DNA from: Haematobia irritans | Taxonomy: Eukaryota > Arthropoda > Insecta > Diptera > Muscidae | Direction: 5' to 3' | Assembly (NCBI RefSeq): GCF_050003625.1 | Contig: NC_134400.1 | Coordinates: 45,428,096 to 45,492,095 of the forward strand | Length of the DNA stretch: 64,000 nucleotides | In this document: positions 1 to 10,896 of the stretch, piece by piece | Layout of the letters: each line of letters starts with the position of its first letter | How positions within the stretch are numbered: the stretch's first letter is position 1 | Program-made: the position numbers and the translations under genes | Notes under the pieces: model-generated | Told to the model about the DNA's origin: nothing | Seen by the model: the letters and a program-made list of their open reading frames with translations, nothing else | The model's database searches: none

Positions 1-441
1 TTTATTTCCATAAAAATGTTTGTCAAAATTTTATTGGTGTAGAAAATTTTGTCAAAATTTGTGAAAATTTTATTTCGTTAGAATAGGCCTAAATAAATTT
101 GACAAGCATATTTTTCCTCTGTTGGTTAAGCTACACTTGTAGTTTAGTCAATACATGGTTTTAAGCTGAGATCAAAAACAACAATAATTTGTGAAAATTT
201 TATTTCGTTAGAAAATTTTGTCAAAATGTTATTTCTTTAGAAAATTTTGTCCAAATTTTATTTTTTTAGAAAAATTTGTCAAAATTTGTGAAAATTTTAT
301 TTCTTTAGAAAATTTTGTCAAAATTTTATTTCTATAGACAAATTTGTCACAAATTTTATTTCTATCGAAAAGTTTGTCACAAATTTTTTTTTGTTAAAAA
401 TTTATTTCAATAGAACATTTTGTTCAAAAATTATTTCTGTA
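1..441 (-). repeat. 30-bp tandem array (F1-type)
   Basis: Degenerate tandem copies of a unit of about 30 bp with core ATTTCTATAGAAAATTTTG. The same unit, in the opposite orientation, forms the middle of the F1 elements further right. The array is cut at the TA at 440-441 by the foldback element that follows and resumes briefly at 2545-2575. It is probably the remnant of an inverted F1 element whose ends lie outside the window. Confidence 0.75.
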
Positions 442-2542
442 CACACAAAAAAAATTTTCTTTGATTTCAATCACGAAAATCGCGGATTAAATCATTTTTT
501 AATTGAAATGTTTTCAATCACGAAAATGATAGTATCAATCACCCATTTTGATTGAAAACCAACACGATTTTCAATTAAAAATTTAATTGACTTTTGTCAC
601 GGAATCAATTAATTGTGTGATTGAATCAATTAAAAACGTGATTGATTTTTAACATAAAATTCAATCACAGTTTTAATTGAATCAATTAAAATTTTAATTA
701 ATTTCGCGACAAAAATCAATCAACTATTTGATTGATTCAATTAAATAATTAATTTAAATTGGCTATAAATTTCGATCAAAAAATTTATATATTGCGACCC
801 CAAAATCGTATTTAGTTTTATTTAAAATTAAAGAAAATATGTGTTTCTTATAAAACATGTTTAATATTTTATTATTTTTTGAATTATGCAATAGACAAAT
901 AAATTTGGTTCTTGTCATTTGTGTTTTGTTCTAACATAACTTACAAATACAATTACTATCAATAACAACTATAGGGTGAAAAAATAAATTATATAAATCA
1001 TTATCTTCCTTATAATAATAACCATGTCAGCATGTTCCTTCTAATATGTAGATGCGCCCAGATTTCCAATAAATCAGCAGCCTGTAAGCTAAATTAGTTT
1101 TTCTGAAAGTAAACAGAATAATTCGATTTTAATTTTGTTCAATTAAAAGTTAATTTTGTTAAACATTACCTGCATAGAATATCAAGTTCAATTCTTAGTT
1201 CCAGGTTGTAGATTTATAATCTTCTTTTGCAGTTGTAGTCTTTTAGCATAAAAAGGTGTATTAAGGAGCTCGGTAATTTAATTTGACTAACAAGTCCTTT
1301 CCAAAATTTCCACACATTGAAATCGTCTATTAAAATTTGAACCAATCAAAGACAAAAATAATGGGAAAGCAATGTAATATTTGGTATTATATTGATGATA
1401 ATTTGCAAATTCTGGAAATAGAAAAAAATATAAATGGAAAATACATATTTTTATTATTTTCGGATATTTTTCATATTTTTAAATCCAAAAGAAAGAACTT
1501 TTTTACCATTACATAATTCAGCTCATTAGTTTATATATCAGATATATTGCTCTCTACTTGGGTTCAAACTGAAAAAGGCAGGTAAAACAAAAATGCAATT
1601 TAATGCCAACGTCACTTCGCAACTTCAAGGTGAATCTTACAACAAACCCATACCGCTCTTGGTTTTAAGAAAACTAGGAGTGAACAAAATTTATAATTTT
1701 AAAAGATCAATACGGTACCCACTTTTTTATTGCAAACATATTCTTATATATTTGATAAAATGATGGAGTTGATGGGGATTGATTGGACAATTTCACGAAA
1801 TAAAATTGGTCACTAAAAGAAATGAATAAAAAATATATTATTTTAGTCCGTTTAATGTAAACAGGCTTCAATGGAAAACGGTATTCACATATCACAATTT
1901 CTTACCTTCAATAAACGTAGATTGTTTTCCATTTTTACAACACCACAAAACACAAACACAGGTAATTTCAAATGCGTTCTCTCATATATTTTTTTCAAAC
2001 CTTTACCACGTGGTCGTTTGTTGTTGCACACTTTATTTATTTCAACCCTTTGCTATGATTTATTGTTGCGTTCAAAATATTTATGCACACATTTTGAATG
2101 CAGCAGACAGAATGTCGCCAATCATGTTTTTCAATTTACGCGAAAAACAAAAACCCAACCGTTCGTTACGAGTTACTTCCACAGACTGATCTCTCCATCA
2201 TACATTGTTGAATAAATTCTCTTGTCTCTTTCCGCTCTTTCCATTACTCAAAATTATTCAATTTCAATCACAAAGGTGATTGGATCAATCACATGTGTAA
2301 TTGGAAACGGAAAAAATTGAATCACGTTTGTAATTGAAATTTATTTCCGAATTGATTAACAAATTGATTGAATCAATTAATATTTTAATTGGAAACGTAA
2401 CAAATATCAATCATTTTTTTAATTGGTTTTTATTCGGATTTGATTAAATAATTAATTGAATCAATTAACATATTAATTGAATCCGTTTCCAAATTCAATT
2501 AAGTGTTTAATTGAAAAAATGTTGGTGATAATTTTTTGTGTG
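442..2542. mobile_element. Foldback-like TA element K1
   Basis: The element begins CACACAAAAAAAATTTTC and ends TTTTTTGTGTG. It is flanked by TA on both sides (440-441 and 2543-2544), and the interrupted 30-bp array resumes on the far side, so the insertion is real. Both terminal arms (about 442-770 and 2250-2542) consist of short AATTGA/TCAATTAA units in opposite overall orientation. The interior (about 780-2250) is not repetitive and contains no transposase I can recognise. A 114-codon frame at 1871-2215 has no family features. The TA target suggests the Tc1/mariner superfamily; this is inference. Confidence 0.6.
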
Positions 2543-2575
2543 TAGTAATTTACTTATTTCTGTATAAAACTGCTT

Positions 2576-3036
2576 GACTTCCCTGAATTGCAAAAGAGAG
2601 TGGTATATTCATTTTTATGAGTCTTTTATTTTGGCTCTTAGTTTATTTAGGTCATGTCAATTATTTTGCAAAATTCCTCCATAACATAAATATTTCTTAA
2701 CCACATGTCGATATAATAAAACGACATTTTGATTGCCCAGAACTGATGCTATCTCTGCTTTGGCCAGATAGAAGGGGGATACTAAGCAAGCATCATCCGT
2801 GGAGGGGGTTTTAACTGTTTGCTTGTGGATTAGATTCCTCTGTTGATTATTTCATCACCAGAATAATTTGGGGCAGATATTCTAGTAACAAATGTTAAAT
2901 TCTTCATTGGCCATTCATGTTACAGCTACTCCTGCTGAGGAGGGAGGGAAGAAAACAAAGGAGCATTTGTATGGAAACCAAGTTCAAAATTAAAACGGGT
3001 TTTAAATGCTACGGCATTGGAAGAAAGCAAGTAAGA
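2576..3036. other. Intronic sequence, no gene seen
   Basis: Mixed-composition DNA between the 30-bp array and the first F1 element. It is less AT-rich around 2740-2830 than its neighbours, but I see no exon with credible splice sites and no recognised repeat. Confidence 0.4.
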
Positions 3037-4408
3037 ACAAGTATATACGGCCGTAAGTTCGGCCAGGCCGAATCTTTTGTGCCCTTCGCCATGGATTGCA
3101 TAGAAACTTCTACTAAAGACTGTTATCAACAATCAAATCAAATGGGTTGAGGTAACACCTGCCGATGGCAAGGTATCTTAAAACTTCTTAAAATCGTCTT
3201 CTAAATTGGGTTTCAATAGAAATAAAATTTTGACAAAATTTTCTATAGAAATAAAATTGTGACAAAATTTTCTATAGAAATAGGATTTTGACAAAATTTT
3301 CTCTAGAAATAAAATGTTGACAAGATTTTCTATAGAAATAAAATTTTGACAAAATTTTCTATAGAAATAAAATGTTAACAACATTTTCTATAGAAATACA
3401 ATTTTGACGAAATTTTCAATACAAATAAAATTTTGACAAAATTTTCTATAGAAATAAAATATTGAATTTTCTATAGAAATAAAATGTTAACAACATTTTC
3501 TATAGAAATACAATTTTGACGAAATTTTCAATACAAATAAAATTGTGACAAAATTTTCTATAAAAATAAAATTTTGACAAAATTTTGTATAGAAATAAAG
3601 TTTTGACGAAATTTTCTATAGGAATAAAATTTTGACAAAATTTTCTATAGAAATAAAATTTTGACGAAATTTTCTATAGGAATAAAATTTTAACAAAAAA
3701 ATTCTATAGAAATAAAATTTTGGTAGATTATTTTTGGCGATATGGACCAATTTTAGTGTGATTTGGAATCGGCTATATATAACTATAGACCGATACGGAC
3801 CAATTTTGGCATGGTTGGTAGCGGCTATATACTAGCGCAATGTACAAAATTTCAACCGGATCGGATGAATTTTGCTCCTCCAAGAGGCTCCGTAGGTCAA
3901 ATCTTGCCAAGTTTTGTATGGTTATTAGAGACCATATACTAATACGACGTACCAAATTTCAACCGGATCGGATGAATTTTGCTCCTCCAAGAGGCTCCGG
4001 AGGTCAAATCTGGTGATCGGTTTATATGGGGGTTATATATAGCTATGGACCGATATGGACCAATTTTTGCATGGTTGTTAGAGACCATATACTAACACCA
4101 CGTACCAAATTTTAAACAGATCGCATGAAATGTGCTTCTCTAAGAGGCTCCGCAACCAAAATCTGGGGGTCGGTTTATATGGCGGCTATATATAAAAGTG
4201 GTCCATCCGACCTACATCAATAACAACTACTTATGCCAAGTTTCAAGTCGATAGCTTGTTTCGTCCGGAAGATAGCGTGATTTGGACAGACGGACGGAAT
4301 TTCACCACAACCCAGAATATATATGTATACTTCATGGGGTCTTAGAGCAATATTTCGATGTGTTACAAACGGAATGACAAAATTAATATATGGTGGAGGG
4401 TATAAAAA
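3037..4408 (+). mobile_element. F1 element, copy A
   Basis: This is a near full-length copy of the commonest element in the window (F1). It starts ACAAGTATATAC, then a hairpin at 3049-3064 (stem GGCCG/CGGCC). Next come a conserved head, an array of about 30-bp units (3226-3727), units of the 153-bp repeat (3740-4200), a conserved tail and the end GGTGGAGGGTATAAAAA. No terminal inverted repeat or target duplication is visible. A terminal hairpin about 12 nt from the end, an internal tandem array and no duplication together suggest a Helitron/Helentron-related non-autonomous element of DINE-1/HINE type. That assignment is inference. Confidence 0.65.
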
Positions 4409-5540
4409 TCATCAGCTTATGTCGTTTTGTATTCAACCCTCCATCAACCTTTTTGGCCTATTCTAGAGACTTTCAGTATTCCTCACAACCCGTTGAAGTA
4501 TTTTCGTGAGATTAATGAAGTTTGTGATAAAAGTTCAGAATACGAAATATTCTCATAAATATTATGTAGTTTTTCATATTAATAATGAATCTTGGCTTAA
4601 TGTTAATGACAAATTTCGTTATTACTGCCAGTGGGAAACACCTAAACATTCCTATCAGGTGACCATGTGTACTCGAAAACCTTTTCAATATTCAAACTAA
4701 AATCTTTGGTTTTGCCGTTAGCCATAAACAATAACTAAACTTCATCATGACATAATGATGACACTGTGTTGTTATTGTTGTTGGTAAGAGCTATTCTATG
4801 CCACGGCATCATCTTCATTGTTTGCAGCCATCTTTTATTTTCTGGAATGGATTGTGGTTAAAATTCTTCGTGGTTTAGCATAGCTTGATGGTATACCCGG
4901 CATATTTTTATCTTCTTGCTTTTGCGCATGCGTCACCTAGTCATGGTTTTGGAATGTGTTTTTCTCTCTTGAGGTTAAGCCCCCAATAAGACTCTTCACC
5001 ATTGTATATTAGCTTACAGGAACCACCGCCACAGTAAGCCTCTTGTATTTCTTGTTCTGTTGTTTTGTCTATCAACTCCCCCTCGTCGCACAGTACTTTT
5101 TCTGTATAATTGTAAAGTTGAATAAAAAAAATTCTCCCATACAGTTGAGTATAAACTGCCATGGAAATATGGTCGGGTTTTCAATTGAAAAGAGAACCCT
5201 TATTACGCTTGTCTGTGCCAACTGTTGAATGCCACAAACGAGTGGCGGAAACAGGTTTTGAGTTTCTTGTGACTGTTGGGCCATTACCATTACCATTTTT
5301 TTCTTAATATTTCTTTAAAGGCTTCCTTAGACATATTTTACAAAATTGGCTTTGGCCCATGTCGGTTTTGTCTCACGCTGCTTTGGTTGGTCATGTCACT
5401 AGTTTTGAATTCTGGGGCTTTTGATGTAATCGTTTCCTCTAGAGATGTACATAAAATGTGGCAACAAGACAGAGAACCTTACTGATCTAGAATTACAGCA
5501 CGAAATCTAAACATCTTTGTGAAATAAAATTCGCATGAAG
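4409..5540. other. Intronic sequence, no gene seen
   Basis: Over 1.1 kb without recognisable repeats and with ordinary fly intron composition. Short open frames lie on both strands (for example 4506-4700 and 5276-5485), but none has codon bias, splice context or motifs that would support an exon. Confidence 0.4.
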
Positions 5541-8500
5541 TTGTTGTTGAAGAAAAATCTAAAAAATTAATTTAGCTTTATTAAATTTAATTTAATTCAG
5601 TTGAATCGAATTTCATAAAATTTTTATTTTAATTGTATTTACTAACTTTTTTATTTTATTTAATTTAATTTACTTAATATAATTTAATATTATTCATTTT
5701 AACTCATGTTTTCATGTTATGTTATTTTAATAATTATTAATTATTTTTTAATTTTGTTGAAGGAAAAGCTAAAAACATTTCATCTTAATTTAATTTAATG
5801 CCATTTATTTCATTTCATGTTATTTAATTTTATTTTATTTTATTTTATTTGATTTTGTGATATAAAATTCGCATGAAATTGTTGTTGAGGAAAAATCTTA
5901 AGAATTAATTCAGCTTAAATAAATTTAATTTAATTCAGTTGAATCATATAATTTTTAATTTAATTTTATTTATTAACTGCTACATATGGTTTTATTTCAT
6001 TTATTTAAATTAATATAATTTAAGACGTGTGCAAAGGAGCATGGCCGAGTTGTAGGCACTTTATATAATAAAAATATTTTAAATATTATTTTTGGAAAAA
6101 CAAGCCAAGAGAATTATTTTACAATTTATGAATGATTGTAAAAAAATAATAAATTCATTCTGTTACTGACATTTCAATTTAACGAAAGTTTATTAAATTA
6201 TCCGTATAAATATTATTAAAATAATCCTTATAAAGATTATTAAAATAATCCTTATGAAGATTCATTTTAGCTCATTGCCTTTTATTTCATGTTATATTAA
6301 TTAATACTTAATATTATTTTATTTTGTTGAAGGAAAGGCTAAAGAAATTATTTAATTCAGCTTAATTTAATGTCATTTATTTCAATACATGTTATTTTAT
6401 TTTATTTTATTTTATTTTATTTTATTTTATTTTATGATATACAATTTTGAAGAAAAATCTAAAGAATTAATTCAGCTTTATTATATTTAATTTAATTCAG
6501 TTGAAACATATAATTTGTTTTTTAATTTTATTCATTAACTGTTACATATTATTTTATTTCATTTCATTTATTTAAATTAATATAATTTAATATTATTCAT
6601 TTTAACTCATCACATTTTGTTTCATGTTATATTAATTAATATTTATTATTATTTTATTTTGTTGAAGGAAAGGCTAAAGAAATTCAGCATAATATAATTT
6701 AATGTCATTTCATTTCATGTTATTTTATTTTATTTTAGTTACTTTTTATCTACTTTTGAAATATTTCATTGTCATTCATTTTATGTCATCTCATTTAGTT
6801 TCTTGTTATTTATTTATTTATTTTTATGTTATTCAATATACTATTATTTCATTTCATCCTTACTTAACTTATTGTCATTTATTTTTACGTTGTTTTACTT
6901 ATTTATTTTTTTTTAATGAAAATCCACATAAATTAATTAATTTAACTTAATTAAGTTTAATTTTATTGCATTGATTTAATTTGATTTTGCTTTAATTAAA
7001 TTTGAATTTATTTGTTTTTTACTTTTTTGTATTTTAGGTTATATCATTTCAACTTTTATTTCATTTTATTTGCATTTATCTTATTTTATTTTTGATTCAA
7101 TGTAATTTTATTCACTTCATATAATTTCATTTCATGTTATTTTATTTAATTTTTATGAAGGAGAAACAAAATAAATTAACTAACTCTGGATAATTTCATT
7201 TTATTTTATTGCAATTAATTGTTTTTTACTTCACTTTAGAAATTAATTAATTCAGTATAATGTCATTTTATTTTATTTTATTCTATATACTTCATTTCAA
7301 CTTAATTTAACTTAATGTCATTCTTTTCACGTTATTTTATTTATTTTTTTTTTGTTGAAGATGACTATATTAATTCGACATAATTAAATTTCATCTTATG
7401 TATTTAATTTAATTGTAATTTATTTTTATTTTATTTTCTTATTTTATTTATTTATTAATTTGATTTAATGTCATTCATTTTATCTCATCTCATTTCCTGT
7501 TATTTATTTTTGTTGAAAGAAAAGCTAAATAAATTTATTAATACAGCTTTATTAAATTAAACTAATTATTACAATATTAATTCGAGGATCGAATTTCATA
7601 AATAATTTTATTTTTAGAAATAAAGTAAATAATTAATAGCTTAATTTTATGTCATTTCATATCATGTTATTTTATTTGATTTAATTTCATTCCATTTAAA
7701 ATAATTGATTTATATTTTATTTTTTATGTTTATTTTCTTCTACATGACATTACTTTATTTAATTTCATTTCACTTAACCCTTTCACTACCGAAATAAACC
7801 TAATATTAAAAACTTTAATTTTCCTTCTGTTTTTACTTGTACTAACAGCATGTAGAACAAAAATTGTAATTTTGAGAACCTACCTCAATTACTTCAAGAG
7901 CTATATGAGCTTGTTCTGAAAATTTGATTCTTGAATTGTGACCAAATGGCCTTACGAAAATAAGCGCTATTTGTCCTATAACATCTTTCACAGTGTGAGA
8001 AAAAATACAAAAAGATACCGCAGAAGTATCAGCTAGAGTTTTTGTATAAATGTCCATTTATTAGAAACATACAATAGAAAAATTGTCTCAAATTTTCGTA
8101 TTTTTCGTTTATTGTTAAAGAAGTTTATAAAAATGTATTGTAGTGCTCACCAATAAGATTTTCGACCTAGCTAAGTAAATTAATTCGATTTAATTAAATT
8201 TCAGTTTATTTCATTGTATTGAAATGAATCAAATTTCGTTTGATTTAATGTGATTATGTTATTATTTCATTTATGTTTTTACTATATTGTATTTTATTTA
8301 TTTCAAGTAAAATGTAAATTAAAATAAAACTGTCTCGAATGCGTATCACAAATGCAAAATGCAGATTAAAATAAAAACTTTAGTTTTTTATCTAATTTTA
8401 TTTTATTTTGTATTTACTTTTATCTTATATGCTATGGGTTTGCTTCATATAACTTAATTTAATCTGATGTGATGCAATTGATCTCGTTTCATTTCACTTA

Positions 8501-8720
8501 TTAATTTTTAATTAAAGCCAAAAAATAATAATTTAGCTTAAATTAACTTCATTTTATGTTATATTATTTTTTATTCTATTTTACTTAATTTCAATTCATT
8601 TAATACAATTGAATTGAATTTTACTTGATATTGATTTGAGACTACAATATAATTTATTCTAACTTAATTTCATTATTTTTACGGAATTACCCATCTTATA
8701 ACCTGTGTATAGTGTCTCCT
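5541..8720. repeat. AT-rich simple-sequence tract (TTTTA/TTTAATT)
   Basis: About 3.2 kb dominated by decayed TTTTA, TTTAA and TCATTTCATT motifs, with clean (TTTTA)n runs near 5830-5850 and 6395-6432. A phrase near AAATCTAAAGAATTAATTCAG recurs several times from 5570 to 6680, which points to old tandem duplication. It resembles a degenerate relative of the AAATT arrays at the right end. No gene is seen. Confidence 0.7.
7774..8090. mobile_element. Possible piggyBac-type end fragment
   Basis: A more complex segment inside the simple tract. It starts with TTAA (7774-7777) followed by CCCTTTCACTACCG, which matches the TTAA target and CCC-start termini typical of piggyBac elements. No matching right end (GGG followed by TTAA) is found nearby and no DDD transposase can be read. 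A 71-codon minus-strand frame at 7842-8057 is not recognised. It may be a truncated non-autonomous copy or a coincidence. Confidence 0.3.
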
Positions 8721-8927
8721 CACAAACAAGTAAAAGTACCAAAAAACGTACCACTTTACTTATAAAATCATCGCTGCTCCAATGTTTACTATTGAATGGT
8801 TTGTTTTCTTCTCATATATTAATGACGAGAGAAACTATTGTAAACATTGACAATTTCTGACTCAATCTCACTCTCTGTCTCTCTCTCCATTCCTCTATTT
8901 ACACATTATGCTCATTTACTATCATAT

Positions 8928-8935
8928 GCTATACT
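8928..8935. repeat. hAT target-site duplication (left)
   Basis: GCTATACT immediately left of the hAT terminal repeat. It is repeated exactly at 10889-10896. Confidence 0.95.
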
Positions 8936-10888
8936 CAGTGTTGCCAGTATTTTTCCAGCTCTTGTCCCCAAATCTGGAGGATTTTATCCCCAAAAATCCC
9001 CAATTTCAACTGGAATTCCCCAAAAAAATCCCCAATACATTTTTGACGAATTTTTAAAACAAAAAACAATGAAAATTTATTTTGTATTCATTGGCATTTA
9101 AATTCACAGACTAGATGCTTTTATAAGTAGCATTTACATTAAAAAAATAAACAAAACAAAACAGAAATAAAAAAAAAAACAATAAAATTTTGTACATTTG
9201 AATTCATTTCCTAGAAATTAGAATATATAATATTACATTACATTTTCACAAACGTTTTCTAAAAAGATCGAATTTATAAATCATTTACAATGTTGAAAAC
9301 TTCCAACTCGTCGGACTCAAAGGACTCATTTGGATTATACAAATTTTTATAATTAAAAAGTTTTACCATTTCTAATGGAGGTTCAACATTTTTGCAGCAA
9401 ATATAATTATTTGAAAATTGTGTGTTTATTCTTAAAAGAGCTTCTAGCAATTCGTACTGCATATTACTTCTAAGTCGCGTTTTGACAGAATTCATGACAG
9501 AGAAAACTATTTCGACACAAGCATTTCTTGTAGGAATTGCTAGCATATTCAATACCATTTCTGCAAGATCCCCGAACGGTTTTGACCCTGACGCATCTTC
9601 ATATGAATAAACTTTTGCCCAAAATGTTGCTAAATCCAATGTTACTTGTTCTCCAAACAATTTTTTTCCATTTTATAAATGGCAATTTCCTCCATTGCGA
9701 TTCATATACAGCCATAAAGGTTTTAGTATTTGAAACGGGTTGTAAAAAATTTCTCATGGAAGTAAAATTTGGTTGACACAATAAATTGCAGCATGTTTTT
9801 GGACAGAATTGTTTGTAGCTTTAAAAAAAATAATATTTGATGGCAACCGCTTAAGCATTTGTAGCAATAAACGTTTTAAATATTCAAAACATAGCTTTCT
9901 AATTTTCATATGCGATTCATCAGGCAAATTCTTTAAGTCTTTTTCAAAATCGTATCCGCGGTCCATTACATCTAGTGGCAAATATACCGAATCTTTATCT
10001 AACAATTCCATTAATTTATCAAAATCATATTCATCCTTTATGCACGATGTTACAGATGGCTTTAAAATTCTTGTACATAACGAGTACACACATAAAACTA
10101 ATTTATCGTAGGCCGTCCCGGGGGTCCATTTTATCACTTTGAAAGGCTAGATTAACCGTATTAATTTCGAGCCATAAAAGTCATATAAAGTTTTGTTTCT
10201 GCTTTTGTCATTAATTCGTTTATCATTTTGGCAGTTAAATCACTTTCATCTGTCGATATAATTGAAAAATGATAATTTAGTTCCACCCACTGCTCTAAGA
10301 TTCACATTATTGCAAAACCACACGACAACCATCTCGTTCCAGCAATTTGTATAATCTTTCTATACCTTATTACGTCGGTACCAGTGTTTATGAGATCGAA
10401 CGCTCGCTTGTACTTAATAGTACGTAACGGACTGTTACTGAAATAGTTGTAAATTTCCTTGACCAAGTATTCCACCTCCGCTGGAAAAACCTTAGAAGCA
10501 TCTGAACAGCACAGATGCAACGAATGGCAAATACACTTTACTAGAATCAATTGCGAATTTTGTTCTTTCATTAAACCATATAACTAGTCCTCTGCGAGCA
10601 GCGCATAAATAATTGGCTCTATCTGGGCCAAGGGCTATTATATTTTAACCTTAATTTTTCTCTTTAATTGATAGTGTTTTTAGCATATCGGTTAAATGCG
10701 TGTAACCTAACGTACGTAGTTTCCGCATTTTGCACGCAATAGCAATATTTTTGAAAAATCCCCACAAAAATCCCCAATTTTGTAAAAATTCCCCATCAAA
10801 TCCCCAAATCCCCAACTCAAAAATTTCGTCCCCAATCATTAAAAAAAATCCCCAATTTGGGGAAAAATCCCCAATACTGGCAACACTG
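8936..10888. mobile_element. hAT DNA transposon, defective
   Basis: A 1953-bp element with perfect terminal inverted repeats (CAGTGTTGCCAGTA and its complement) and a perfect 8-bp duplication, GCTATACT. These are hallmarks of the hAT superfamily. Both subterminal regions (8960-9040 and 10755-10875) are packed with CCCCAA motifs in the same orientation relative to the + strand. Between them lies a decayed minus-strand transposase (about 10571 to 9274). The ends look better preserved than the coding part, so the copy could still be mobilised in trans. That last point is inference. Confidence 0.93.
9274..10571 (-). pseudogene. hAT transposase remnant
   Basis: Minus-strand coding fragments in several frames: 10571-10302, 10137-9754, 9781-9599 and 9660-9274. 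The first contains KCICHSLHLCCSDASK and ends near GTRWLSCGF, like the central RNase-H-fold region of hAT transposases. The last contains NMLAIPTRNACVEIVFSVMN followed by KTRLRSNM, which fits the C-terminal hATC dimerisation domain. In active enzymes this domain has a P...A..ER.FS..G pattern. The N-terminal zinc finger is missing, and frameshifts or stops lie between the pieces, so no functional protein is possible. The assignment rests on these motifs plus the TIR and target-duplication structure. Confidence 0.8.
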
Positions 10889-10896
10889 GCTATACT
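10889..10896. repeat. hAT target-site duplication (right)
   Basis: GCTATACT, an exact copy of 8928-8935. Confidence 0.95.

Noticed and set aside
1871..2215. 114-codon frame inside K1 as a gene
   Set aside because: No domain, no codon bias and no splice or promoter support; kept only as part of the unexplained core.
5276..5485. Possible exon around 5276-5485
   Set aside because: No good acceptor/donor pair, and both strands are similarly open.
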